This document shows positions 33,300 to 41,043 of a stretch of 64,000 bases of DNA, one piece after another. The notes beneath the pieces are model-generated. The model saw nothing but the letters and a program-made list of their open reading frames with translations, made no database searches and was not told the DNA's origin. The translations under genes and the position numbers were made by a program. Numbering within the stretch: position 1 is the stretch's first letter; the number at the start of each line of letters is the position of its first letter. The stretch is from Brevibacillus ruminantium (GTDB lineage Bacteria; Bacillota; Bacilli; Brevibacillales; Brevibacillaceae): NCBI RefSeq assembly GCF_023746555.1, contig NZ_CP098755.1, positions 4,596,001-4,660,000 of the forward strand. Reading direction: 5' to 3'.

Positions 33300-34214
33300 T
33301 TATGAGCGGCGTTTTGTTCTTTCTGGCCCTTTCAATGATTGCAAGCACATGTAACAAATAATTCCGAAGAGGCAGGTGATCACAGCCGAGTGAAAGATGG
33401 TGGAGTACAGAGTCAGGCGAGATAAAACCACCCAACCTCCGCTAAGCACCTGAACCACGATCAGAATAAACGCCCAGATTCCGGCAACATACAGGTCACG
33501 GCGCTTCTCTTTAAAGTGACGAATCACGTAGACCATCACCATCGCAAGTGCGATAAACAGCACAAGTGCTGCCACCCGGTGCAAAAAGTGAATGCCGGTT
33601 TGTCCCGATAGCTGCGGAATGAGCTTGCCCTGACAGAGCGGCCAATCGCTGCAACCCAGGTTGGAGCCGGTGTGTCTGACATACGCTCCCAGGTAAACTA
33701 CCGCATAGGCGTAAACGGCCACTGCCCAGATCGTTTTGCGGAAGCCGGGAGACACGGTGTCTTTCACCAGACTCTCGACCTTGTCCCGCTGCAGAACGAA
33801 GATGCTCAATAGCAAGACCCCGCTAAAAGCCAAGAGGGAAAAGCCAAAATGCAAAGCCATCACACCGGAGGATTGTGGCCAAATCACGGCCGAAGCCCCC
33901 AGCAATGACTCCAGGATCAGGAAAAACATGCTAAACATCACGAGTCCGCGTACTTCCCGATTGCGCGGATAACGCCGCCAAGCCATAATCGAGAAAATCA
34001 GTACCACGATACCGGTAATTCCGGTGACGAAGCGGTGCATGTATTCGATCATTGATTCCAACGTATATTCGGGTACCCATCTGCCGTTGCAGAGCGGCCA
34101 GTCATTTCCGCAGCCCAGAGCTGAATCCGTCTTGGTTACCAGAGACCCTCCGATCATCACAAGGAACGTAATGAAAGTGGATGCGATCGCAAATCGTTTC
34201 AGCCATTTATCCAT
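33300..34214 (-). CDS. ctaA: heme A synthase CtaA
   Basis: CtaA oxidises the C8 methyl group of heme O to give heme A for the aa3-type oxidase. It has about 304 residues and eight helices in two four-helix halves. The paired cysteine loops of the family are visible: SALGCGNDWPLCNGRWVPE and GSNLGCSDWPLCQGKLIPQ, each followed by a helix with a heme-ligand His (YMHRFVTGITG and FLHRVAALVLF); a further His is in LHFGFSLLAFSG. The frame opens at 34304, but the family N-terminus (MDKWLKRFAIASTFI) begins at 34214. It is the last gene of the cta assembly block. Confidence 0.93.
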   Translation of the reverse strand: MDKWLKRFAIASTFITFLVMIGGSLVTKTDSALGCGNDWPLCNGRWVPEYTLESMIEYMHRFVTGITGIVVLIFSIMAWRRYPRNREVRGLVMFSMFFLILESLLGASAVIWPQSSGVMALHFGFSLLAFSGVLLLSIFVLQRDKVESLVKDTVSPGFRKTIWAVAVYAYAVVYLGAYVRHTGSNLGCSDWPLCQGKLIPQLSGQTGIHFLHRVAALVLFIALAMVMVYVIRHFKEKRRDLYVAGIWAFILIVVQVLSGGWVVLSRLTLYSTIFHSAVITCLFGIICYMCLQSLKGPERTKRRS

Positions 34215-34334
34215 AATTGTTACACCCAACTTCGAAAGAGTACGGTCAAAAAGAGAATTGCTCGTTTTTGCCCCTTCTCCATATTTTATCGTGCACTTGT
34301 TCATTTACCCAAGCGGTTTGCTACATCATCACAG

Positions 34335-34367
34335 TAATAAAACATCCCCTGCCACGCAAGGGATGTT
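34335..34367 (-). terminator. Rho-independent terminator after ctaB
   Basis: Stem AACATCCCTTGC / GCAGGGGATGTT (one G-T pair) followed by TTTATTA on the minus strand. It separates ctaB from ctaA, so ctaA may have its own promoter or rely on read-through. Confidence 0.65.
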
Positions 34368-34393
34368 CAGTTGCCATTTGTGATCGTTACGTG

Positions 34394-35329
34394 TCAAAAA
34401 TAGTAGAGCATCGCGCTGACCACAATTGCTGCGCAAAAAACAGTCAAATAGAGAATCGAGTATCCAAACAGCTTTCGCGCCCAGGCCAGATCGTCTTTTG
34501 TCTGGAATCCCTTGAACAGCAGAACCAGGTAGATCACACCCATCACTGCCATGGTGACGAGGTACAGGTAGCCCGTCTTTCCGTAAAAGAAAAGCAGCAG
34601 AGACGCAGGCAGAAGAACAGCTCCCCAGATGAACATCTGCCGTTTTGTTTCCGCAAATCCTTTCACCACCGGCAGCATCGGAATATTGCCTGCGCGGTAT
34701 TCCTCTGTCTTCAGCATCGCCAGCGCGAGGAAATGTGGCGGCTGCCAGAGGAAGAGAATCAGGAACAGCAGCCATGCAGCCGGGTCCATGTTATTGGTGA
34801 CCGCTACCCAGCCGATTACCGGGGGAACCGCACCCGATACGCCACCCACCACAGTATTCAAGGTAGTAATTCGCTTCATCGGCGTATAGATCAACACATA
34901 AAAGATATGACCGATCAGGCCCCATACAGCAGCCAACGGATTGGCAAAATAAGCGAGAACAAAAAGTCCAAGGAGCAACAGGACAATCCCGAGCAACAGG
35001 GCGTTCCGCGGAGAGATCCGGCCAGACGCAATCGCGCGGTCCTGGGTGCGCTTCATTTTCTTGTCGAGATCGCGATCGTAAAAGTTATTCAGGGTTGCGC
35101 CCGACATGATAACCAAAGCCGTTCCAAGCATGGTCCACAGGGCAAGCAGCCAATTGGGATGACCAAATGAAGCGAGCCACAGACCAGCGAAAGTGGTCAT
35201 CAGATTGGACAGCGTAATCCCCGGTTTGGTGACCTGGACATAATCATTCCAAGTGGCCCTTTGTGCTGGTAAGGACTGTACAGCGGAATCATTTTCGATC
35301 GATTCCTGCATCGTCACTTGCTGGTCCAC
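34394..35329 (-). CDS. ctaB: protoheme IX farnesyltransferase (heme O synthase)
   Basis: UbiA-family prenyltransferase of about 311 residues that adds a farnesyl group to heme B. The aspartate-rich motif is NNFYDRDLDKKMKRTQDRAI, preceded by TLNNF; the second conserved block is MLKTEEYRAGNIPMLPVV. About nine helices. The frame opens at 35404, but AGGAGG stands seven bases before the GTG at 35329, and that start gives a normal N-terminus (VDQQVTMQESIE). It lies 94 bases downstream of ctaM on the same strand. Together with ctaA it supplies heme A to the caa3 oxidase encoded in the same region. Confidence 0.94.
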   Translation of the reverse strand: MDQQVTMQESIENDSAVQSLPAQRATWNDYVQVTKPGITLSNLMTTFAGLWLASFGHPNWLLALWTMLGTALVIMSGATLNNFYDRDLDKKMKRTQDRAIASGRISPRNALLLGIVLLLLGLFVLAYFANPLAAVWGLIGHIFYVLIYTPMKRITTLNTVVGGVSGAVPPVIGWVAVTNNMDPAAWLLFLILFLWQPPHFLALAMLKTEEYRAGNIPMLPVVKGFAETKRQMFIWGAVLLPASLLLFFYGKTGYLYLVTMAVMGVIYLVLLFKGFQTKDDLAWARKLFGYSILYLTVFCAAIVVSAMLYYF

Positions 35330-35422
35330 GTTTTTACCTCCTATCTCTCGAAAAAATCCCGTACACACTAGCGCCACTTCACGAGGAAGTGGGCTTTTGC
35401 ACATCTTATCAACCGCTGCTAT

Positions 35423-35881
35423 TTACCAGCCAAAGATGACATCCAGAACGCCAGATGTCTCTCCGCCCGGATAAATCAGATACAGCAGGGTATACACCGT
35501 TACGCCTGTCACAGCAGATCCAAACCAGACCACGGACGTCCACGGTCCAATTTTCTTATGTTTGTCGTATCTTCTTTTATAACCGTAATAAAGCGTGACC
35601 AGTCCCATAACTCCACCCACCGTCGCCAAAACGATGTGGAAAAGCAGGAAAATCTGATAGAAAATCCGGACGCTGTCTGGACCGCCAAACAGGGTATTTC
35701 CGATAAAAACCGTACGGGAGACATACGTAATAAAGAAAATCGTGGCACAAATCGCCGCCCATTTCATGGTCTTGATGTGTTTCTCGGTTTGACGGCTACG
35801 AATAAAATACCAGCCGATCGCTACCAAAATCCCGCTCGTAGCGATAAATGACGTACTGATCGTAGGCAGTAAAAAATGCAT
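35423..35881 (-). CDS. ctaM: cytochrome oxidase assembly protein CtaM (DUF420)
   Basis: 152-residue DUF420 membrane protein with five helices. Family blocks: FLLPTISTSFIATSGILVAI, WAAICATIFFITYVSRTVF, FYQIFLLFHIVLATVGGVMG and the C-terminal YLIYPGGETSGVL. CtaM is needed for assembly of heme A-containing terminal oxidases in Firmicutes, perhaps through heme or copper handling. It lies 38 bases after ctaG and before ctaB on the same strand, which supports the assignment. Confidence 0.88.
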   Translation of the reverse strand: MHFLLPTISTSFIATSGILVAIGWYFIRSRQTEKHIKTMKWAAICATIFFITYVSRTVFIGNTLFGGPDSVRIFYQIFLLFHIVLATVGGVMGLVTLYYGYKRRYDKHKKIGPWTSVVWFGSAVTGVTVYTLLYLIYPGGETSGVLDVIFGW

Positions 35882-35918
35882 AGCTACACCTCATATCACA
35901 GCTTCTCTTTCTCTTATC

Positions 35919-36812
35919 CTACACTCTGCTTTGGTCTGTCGCCGGTGAAAGCACAGAAAGCGAGTGGTCTTGCTGATCCATCGGCAAGTCGTTCTGCTTC
36001 TCTTCCTGGCGCCACTTTTTAAAGATATGGGCCAGAACAAAGCCGTACGTTACTTCCTGAACCAGCTTCATCAGAATCCCCCCGAGACGTTGGTCCATGA
36101 ACGGGGTGTAATCATTAAAGATTTGCGGTGCATTGATGTAATGATTGTAAACCGGTTCACCGGCAAAAATAATCAGTGCACAGGCCGGTGTAATCAGAAT
36201 TCCGTTTGCAAACAAGTAGGCCATTTTTTTCAAACCAACTAATTGAGCCTCACCATGCGGGAGCGGAGCAATGATCGGCCACCACATGCAGAAAGCCGTA
36301 AAGAACAAGAACACATGGAAAGCATTCATCGCGTTGTGATTCAGCGATGCAAAATCAAGAATAAACGGCACGTGATAAAAAGAGAGAAACGCGTTAAACA
36401 CAACGGCTGCTACAATCGGTTTCGTGAAAAAGCGCAGCACTGCGTTTACCTTCTGATTTCGGAAAATAACAGCCCACAACCATCCCGGTATGCTGACCAT
36501 CAGCAGTGGAGGCAGTACAAAGAACAATAGTGCCATCTGCAGCATGTGCATGCTAAACAGGTAATGGTGACCGACAAAATTGATGGGACTTCCTGCACCT
36601 GCGTAAAATACGAGCATGCTTAAAATGAACGAAGTCTTCTGCTTTCCATTTGCCGGACTGGAATCAGAAAAACGATGACGCAGCGGGCCAGTAAGTGCAA
36701 AGTACAAAATCAGAAATAAGATCGTAATCAGAATTACACTGGGGCTCCACATATCTGAAAATGAACCAATCCCGCCGTCAACGGGATTTCCAAGCTGATG
36801 ATGATCATGCAT
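35919..36812 (-). CDS. ctaG: cytochrome c oxidase assembly factor CtaG (caa3 type)
   Basis: Seven-helix membrane protein of about 297 residues of the caa3_CtaG family, different from the proteobacterial CtaG. Conserved pieces: HHYLFSMHMLQMALLFFVLP, PLLMVSIPGWLW, ALNHNAMNAFHVFLFFTAFC with MWWPIIAPLP, and YNHYINAPQIF followed by DQRLGGILMKLVQEV. The family is required for copper insertion into, or assembly of, the caa3 oxidase. The ATG at 36824 directly abuts AGGAGG, so the ATG at 36812 (MHDHHQLGNP) is more likely. It is the first gene of ctaG-ctaM-ctaB-ctaA, 3.3 kb away from ctaF. Confidence 0.9.
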   Translation of the reverse strand: MHDHHQLGNPVDGGIGSFSDMWSPSVILITILFLILYFALTGPLRHRFSDSSPANGKQKTSFILSMLVFYAGAGSPINFVGHHYLFSMHMLQMALLFFVLPPLLMVSIPGWLWAVIFRNQKVNAVLRFFTKPIVAAVVFNAFLSFYHVPFILDFASLNHNAMNAFHVFLFFTAFCMWWPIIAPLPHGEAQLVGLKKMAYLFANGILITPACALIIFAGEPVYNHYINAPQIFNDYTPFMDQRLGGILMKLVQEVTYGFVLAHIFKKWRQEEKQNDLPMDQQDHSLSVLSPATDQSRV

Positions 36813-36824
36813 CTGATCCCTCAT

Positions 36825-37200
36825 CCTCCTTTCACCTATTAGAAAGGTTGCCCTTTATACAATCTCTATTATACCGTCAATCAAGGGAACTTCCTCTCCA
36901 AAAAATGAACAATATGTTGACAATCGGCTGCTAGCTTGAAAGCAACGCCTGGCCTATGACTGCAAGCCAAATTTCCTGTTGTACTCCTCTAAAGAATCAC
37001 CGAAAAAAGACGAACCGAAACACGCGACAAAAAACCTGGGGAATTGATAGGATCTATCCCTGCCTTTTCGGTTTGCCCATCGCCTTTATGCTTCAGGTCC
37101 TGTTTTTAAAGACGCTTCCAAAAAAGGGAATTTTTATGTATAATCCAGAATACGAATTGTATCTCAAAATAGCGCCAAGCCAAGAGCGCTGTGTTGTTTG
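36825..37200. other. intergenic DNA before the 24-bp repeat
   Basis: Upstream region of ctaG. It is moderately AT-rich and contains open frames without ribosome sites or family features. Promoters for ctaG must lie here, but no clear -35/-10 pair stands out. Confidence 0.3.
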
Positions 37201-37310
37201 GCAAGAAAAAAGGACTGCTCCTTAGCAAGAAAAAAGCACTGCTTCTCAGCAAGAAAAAAGCACTGCTTCTCAGCAAGAAAAAAGCGCCGCATCTCTGGCA
37301 AGAAAAGAGG
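37201..37310. repeat. 24-bp tandem repeat (about 4.5 copies)
   Basis: The unit GCAAGAAAAAAGCACTGCTT plus TCTA/TCTCA recurs from 37201, 37225, 37249, 37273 and 37298. The period is 24 bases (25 for the last). Copies two and three are identical; the outer ones have drifted. The unit is in frame on both strands, so it gives repetitive eight-residue frames (LLLSKKKA or FFLAEKQC types), but no ribosome site supports translation. Confidence 0.8.
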
Positions 37311-37364
37311 CTGTTCGCTTATAGCTCCCAGCCCCCGTCCTCGCTTGGACAACAGCTTTGCTTT

Positions 37365-37799
37365 TTACTCGTACCAGGAGTAAAATTTCACATTCGGCAA
37401 ATCTGTTTTTGTCCATGCGTATGTGATTTTTGTGTCATTGAAGCATTTGTAGCCGGCCATGGACATGTACAGCTCGGATACATCGCTTGGCGTATTGCCA
37501 TGAGGATAAATGATAACGATGTGATCGGAGGTGATCCCGATTGTCGTATATCCCTGGTTGGCACGGCTTTGCGCTTGGCTGTACGTCACAGAGTACCAAT
37601 GCGGCGTATTGTTTCCCGCCAGGGCTTTCAACATCGTCGCACATGTACCCGATGGCAAAGGTGTCCCATAATCCGATGCTACATCCTGTGCAAAGATATT
37701 GCAGTACGTGGTTCCGTTTGGCGATGGTTGATATTTCTTGGTGTTTACGACATCACGGTCATCAATTGCTTTCTTATACGCACTCTTTGAGAAAGCCAT
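37365..37799 (-). CDS. small papain/NlpC-like cysteine-hydrolase-type protein
   Basis: 144 residues without a signal peptide. The probable catalytic Cys is in NGTTYCNIFAQDVASDYG, followed by a Trp-containing linker (HWYSVTYSQAQSRANQGYTT) and the probable catalytic His in IGITSDHIVIIYPHGN. This Cys...AQ.RANQGY...H order is that of NlpC/P60-related amidase or peptidase domains found in phage lysins, amidase effectors and polymorphic toxins. GGGGAATTG precedes the ATG at 37799; the longer frame to 37823 is less likely. It lies alone between ctaG and ctaF in an accessory stretch. The absence of a signal suggests delivery by lysis or a non-Sec route. No immunity gene is evident next to it. Confidence 0.6.
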   Translation of the reverse strand: MAFSKSAYKKAIDDRDVVNTKKYQPSPNGTTYCNIFAQDVASDYGTPLPSGTCATMLKALAGNNTPHWYSVTYSQAQSRANQGYTTIGITSDHIVIIYPHGNTPSDVSELYMSMAGYKCFNDTKITYAWTKTDLPNVKFYSWYE

Positions 37800-37991
37800 T
37801 TCAATTCCCCCTGTTTTTTCCATACTCTCAGCAATGAGGCTAAAATAGAAAGCTGCCTCGGGCTCGCTATTTTATTGGTTGCTGATAGTACATAAAGGGA
37901 GATTCGCCAGCTATTTTACAACCTCCATTTTAAAAAGTTTCATTTTTGGCTGGCTTGAATCCGCAAACCATCACAAAAAAGGAGTGAGTTT

Positions 37992-38915
37992 ATGAAAAGG
38001 AAAACGATCAGGTCATACGTCGTGTCCATCCTGATGTGCAGCCTGCTGACAGCGCTTGTACCATTCACAGCTTTTGGAGAGACAAAAAACAATACCTGGT
38101 ACCGTTGTACGATTGATGCGGAGCGTACCGACTTTGAAAACGGGAAGTATTGGATACAGAAGGTTACGTATGAGAATGGGGCGACCACTACGATTAATCC
38201 CGTCGATCGCTTTACGTTTCTGATGATCAACAACCAGTTTATTCCCAATGTGAATATCAAAAATGAAAACGGTCATACCCTGGTTCCGATCAGACTTATC
38301 ACTGAGGAATTAGGGGGAAAAGCAGGATGGGACGCAAAAAAGAAAACAGCAGCCATCGACTATCAAAACAAGAACATCATCCTGCAGGCCGGGGACAAAC
38401 ACGCTGTCATCAACGGTAAAAATGTCGTGTTGCCCATCGCCGCTCAAATCGTTGACAACAGCCTGTACGTTCCTTTGCGAGCCGTAGCGGAAGCTTTTCA
38501 AATTGAGATCAGCTATAATCTCGGCTTGATGCCCTTTGAAAATCCGCTGATTTCGCTTGATGGCCGAGCGAAGCGGGTCACAAAGGAAGAGGCTCTCAAA
38601 GTGGCTAGCGATGCCATGAAACAGGCTTATACATCCTTCTCAAAGAACCCTGCTTACGCAGATGGCAGTGATAGCTCGACGAAGGCATTGGCTGAAATCA
38701 AACAAAAAATCGATCAGCTTGCCTACAAGGATGAGTCTGCCGGTTACTGGATTCTGATAGGACCCTATGACATTCTGGTGGATAAAGCTACAGGGGCTCT
38801 CTTTTTCAAATACGGTAAAAAAGGAACGAGCGTGAGCGGCTCCTATTCGGAAGGGATTACTCCCGTAAATGTGAATGATCCTGAGGTGTTTGCCAGAGAC
38901 TTTTTCTTAGGGTGA
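37992..38915 (+). CDS. secreted protein with copper-amine-oxidase-N (stalk) domain
   Basis: 307 residues. A signal peptide (VSILMCSLLTALVPFTAFGE, cleavage after AFG or nearby) is followed by an N-terminal strand region and a copper-amine-oxidase N-terminal-like domain at about 85-185 (HTLVPIRLITEELGGKAGWD, IILQAGDKHAVINGKNVVLP, VDNSLYVPLRAVAEAF). This domain is common in Bacillota cell-surface proteins and is not an oxidase. The C-terminal 110 residues (EEALKVASDAMKQAYTSFSK, YKDESAGYWILIGPYDILVD) resemble a small PepSY-like module by layout only. A GGAGTGAG site precedes the ATG. It has its own terminator and is divergent from the papain-like gene. Confidence 0.75.
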   Translation: MKRKTIRSYVVSILMCSLLTALVPFTAFGETKNNTWYRCTIDAERTDFENGKYWIQKVTYENGATTTINPVDRFTFLMINNQFIPNVNIKNENGHTLVPIRLITEELGGKAGWDAKKKTAAIDYQNKNIILQAGDKHAVINGKNVVLPIAAQIVDNSLYVPLRAVAEAFQIEISYNLGLMPFENPLISLDGRAKRVTKEEALKVASDAMKQAYTSFSKNPAYADGSDSSTKALAEIKQKIDQLAYKDESAGYWILIGPYDILVDKATGALFFKYGKKGTSVSGSYSEGITPVNVNDPEVFARDFFLG

Positions 38916-38941
38916 TACTGGGTAGATCGTGAATGAATAAT

Positions 38942-38981
38942 AAGAACGCAGGAATATATAAACTCCCGCGTTCTTTTTTTG
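38942..38981 (+). terminator. Rho-independent terminator
   Basis: AAGAACGC/GCGTTCTT stem with an additional GG/CC pair, then seven T, 27 bases after the stop of the copper-amine-oxidase-N protein. Confidence 0.8.
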
Positions 38982-39027
38982 TTCATTCAGTTGTGTTTTC
39001 ATGTTGCTACCTTGTGGTAGTCCTTGG

Positions 39028-39198
39028 CTGGAGTCCGTACAACGAGGCCACGGCGAGAAGAATCATGTTCCCCTGCTTGGTTCCGTGCAACGAGGCTACA
39101 GCGAGAAGAATCATGTTCCCCTGCTTGGTTCCGTGCAACGTGGCCGCGGCGAGAAGAATCATGTTCCCCTGCTTGGTTCCGTGCAACGTGGCCGCGGC
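39028..39198. repeat. 48-bp tandem repeat of a hairpin-repeat end
   Basis: Three full 48-base units (39055-39102, 39103-39150, 39151-39198) and a partial one before them. Each begins with the left end of the interspersed hairpin repeat (GAGAAGAATCATG) and ends with CCGTGCAACG plus a short variable part. They run directly into copy B at 39199. 48 bases is 16 codons, so long open frames result; these are not taken as genes. Confidence 0.85.
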
Positions 39199-39398
39199 GA
39201 GAAGAATCATGTTCCCCTGCTTGGCTCCGTATTCCGCCCTGCCGGATGATTCACTGTCCGCTCCACAACGTTTGACGGGGGTGCGCAAAAGCCGCTTCGC
39301 TCCGAGGTCATCCCAAGGTTGCGCCCCTGTTTCCCGTCAAACGCCGTTCCGCTGAGTTGGGCTACACAGTCGCACTGCAGGGAAACATGATTCTTCTC
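39199..39398. repeat. interspersed hairpin repeat, copy B (200 bp)
   Basis: Same orientation and organisation as copy A. The ends 39199-39220 and 39377-39398 pair with one mismatch. The internal stem is CGTTTGACGGG (39269-39279) with CCCGTCAAACG (39333-39343): both arms carry the change that keeps the pair relative to copy A (G-C replaced by A-T). The core between the arms is nearly identical to copy A. Confidence 0.85.
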
Positions 39399-39809
39399 CG
39401 GACATACTGCTCCATACACGCTTTTGAATGAAGAAAATAATAAGAAGATGAAAAAATAAAAAGGATGAAAAGCACAAAAGCAAGTATGTTAAATATTTTA
39501 ACAAAATATTTTTGGTCAGACTCTTCAATCAAAATATCATTTGGTCAGACTCGTCATGCATACTATATTAGATCAAAACTCTGGTAAAAATGCTGTCTAT
39601 ATATAATTCTTACCTCTAACCATCGGAATCGGCTGTTTATCTTTGAAAGAAACAAAATATCATGCTTAGCCCCTGCCTGCACTTTCATCTCTACTTTCAT
39701 CTTCATTTTCAACGTCCTCATGTTCTTTTCATTTCATTTTTATTTCTCATTTTCTTTTTTATCTTTCTCTCTTCAGGGATTCAAATCTTTAAAAAGCAAC
39801 GATAACGTT
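39399..39809. other. AT-rich intergenic DNA
   Basis: A very AT-rich stretch between repeat copies B and C. It contains a 22-base direct repeat (about 39502-39523 and 39531-39552, sharing TTTGGTCAGACTC). No gene is supported. Confidence 0.4.
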
Positions 39810-40006
39810 GAAGAAGCATGTTTTCCTGCGTGCGACTGTGGAGCCCTGACCCAGCGGAGGGGGGATTCGCGGGAAAAAGGAGCGCAACCTTGGGATGCCC
39901 CCGAAGCGAAGCGGCTTTTGCGGTCCCCCGCGAATCACCCTGGAGCGGACAGGGAACACTCCTTTGCGGGCGTAATACGGAGCTAAGTAGGGAAACATGC
40001 TTCTTT
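39810..40006. repeat. interspersed hairpin repeat, copy C (about 197 bp, opposite orientation)
   Basis: Inverted relative to A and B, and more diverged. End sequences GAAGAAGCATG and CATGCTTCTTTC pair. The internal stem is GATTCGCGGG (39864-39873) with CCCGCGAATC (39927-39936), a different sequence from A and B but still perfectly paired. The core keeps GCGCAACCTTGGGATG and GAAGCGAAGCGGCTTTTGCG, the reverse complement of the core of A. Confidence 0.82.
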
Positions 40007-40053
40007 CACCCACAGCCCCTTTCCTACATTCTTTTGGCTCCCTGAATGAGTAA

Positions 40054-40092
40054 ATAAAAAAAGAGAGCAGACGATAATGCGTCTGCCCTCTT
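40054..40092 (-). terminator. Rho-independent terminator of ctaCDEF
   Basis: Stem AGAGGGCAGACG / CGTCTGCTCTCT with an ATTAT loop and seven T on the minus strand, immediately after the ctaF stop. It ends the oxidase structural operon before the accessory stretch. Confidence 0.85.
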
Positions 40093-40098
40093 TGCTTC

Positions 40099-40413
40099 TT
40101 ACCACCAAACCCAGAATACGAATACGATGATTGCGACCAAAATGAAGGATGTCCCCGCAAAAATCGAAATTCGTGCAAACTCGTGTCCTTTTTGATCCAT
40201 GTGCATCCAGAAGAACAACTGGAACAGCGCCTGGACAAAGGCAAGACCTACGATAAACGGAACGGTAAAACCGGTCGGCACCACTTCAAAGCCTACGGCT
40301 GCAAAAGCCAGTGCAGTTAGAACCAGTGATGCAATAAAGGCGATCACATGCTTTTTCGCACCATCCTGCTTTACCTTTGGCTTGCGCGGTTCATCATGAA
40401 CATGTGCTCCCAT
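40099..40413 (-). CDS. ctaF: cytochrome c oxidase subunit IV (caa3)
   Basis: 104 residues with three helices and the subunit IVB plan: a polar N-terminus (DEPRKPKVKQDGAKKHVIAF), then ALAFAAVGFEVVP, a middle segment (PFIVGLAFVQALFQLFFWMH) with MDQKGHE, and a C-terminal helix. The role is structural in the caa3 oxidase. It lies three bases after ctaE and is the last gene of ctaCDEF. Confidence 0.93.
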   Translation of the reverse strand: MGAHVHDEPRKPKVKQDGAKKHVIAFIASLVLTALAFAAVGFEVVPTGFTVPFIVGLAFVQALFQLFFWMHMDQKGHEFARISIFAGTSFILVAIIVFVFWVWW

Positions 40414-40416
40414 CGA

Positions 40417-41043
40417 TTACCCCACCTTTCCACCGATCATACCCATGAGGTATACCACGGTAAAGATGAATACCCATACGACGTCGATGAAGTGCCAGTA
40501 CAAGCTAGCTAGATAGAACTTCGGAGCCGTAACAACCGTCAGACCTTTTTTCACAGTCTGAAGCTGAATCGTCGCAATCCAGATAATCCCGAACAACACG
40601 TGCGCTCCGTGGAACCCGACTAGCGTGTAAAAGGCGGAACCAAATGCACCTGAAGTCATCTTATGCCCCATATGCACGTAATGAACAAACTCGTAAATCT
40701 CCAAAGCCAGGAAGCACAGACCCAGCAGAACGGTCACGGTCATCCATACTTGCATTTTTTTCAGGTCATGCTTGTGAAGCGCCAAGATCGCAAACACGCT
40801 GGTCAGCGAGCTGGTCAAAAGAATCAGGGTTGCTGCTGCTACGAGCGGCATGTCAAACAATTGCTGGGAAGTAGGCCCGCCATTTGTTTGATCACGCAAG
40901 GCGATAAAGGTAGCAAACAGAGAACCGAACAGGACCGTCTCTCCTCCGAGGAAGAGCCAGAACCCGAGAATCTTATTTTTCCCTTCGAGGGTGGCTTTTT
41001 CCGGTTCATCAGGCAGAACCGTGGATACGTGATGAGTTGCCAT
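40417..41043 (-). CDS. ctaE: cytochrome c oxidase subunit III
   Basis: 208 residues with five helices, the short form of subunit III typical of Bacillus caa3 oxidases. Family blocks: KNKILGFWLFLGGETVLFGS, SSLTSVFAILALHKHDLKKM, GFHGAHVLFGIIWIATIQLQ and YLASLYWHFIDVVWVFIFTV. It shares one base with the ctaD stop and is followed by ctaF after three bases, so the three are translated together. Confidence 0.95.
   Translation of the reverse strand: MATHHVSTVLPDEPEKATLEGKNKILGFWLFLGGETVLFGSLFATFIALRDQTNGGPTSQQLFDMPLVAAATLILLTSSLTSVFAILALHKHDLKKMQVWMTVTVLLGLCFLALEIYEFVHYVHMGHKMTSGAFGSAFYTLVGFHGAHVLFGIIWIATIQLQTVKKGLTVVTAPKFYLASLYWHFIDVVWVFIFTVVYLMGMIGGKVG

Noticed and set aside
37164..37352. Open frames on both strands with eight-residue repeats over the 24-bp minisatellite
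   Set aside because: The period is a multiple of three, so openness is expected. No start signal and no family match.
39001..39288. Three overlapping open frames with 16-residue repeats (such as REESCSPAWFRAT)
   Set aside because: They arise because the 48-bp tandem repeat is a multiple of three with no stops. The same unit is the end of a non-coding element found elsewhere, and no ribosome site fits.
37201..39398. CRISPR array suspected from the regularly spaced repeats
   Set aside because: The 24-bp and 48-bp units are contiguous, with no unique spacers between them, and no cas genes are present.
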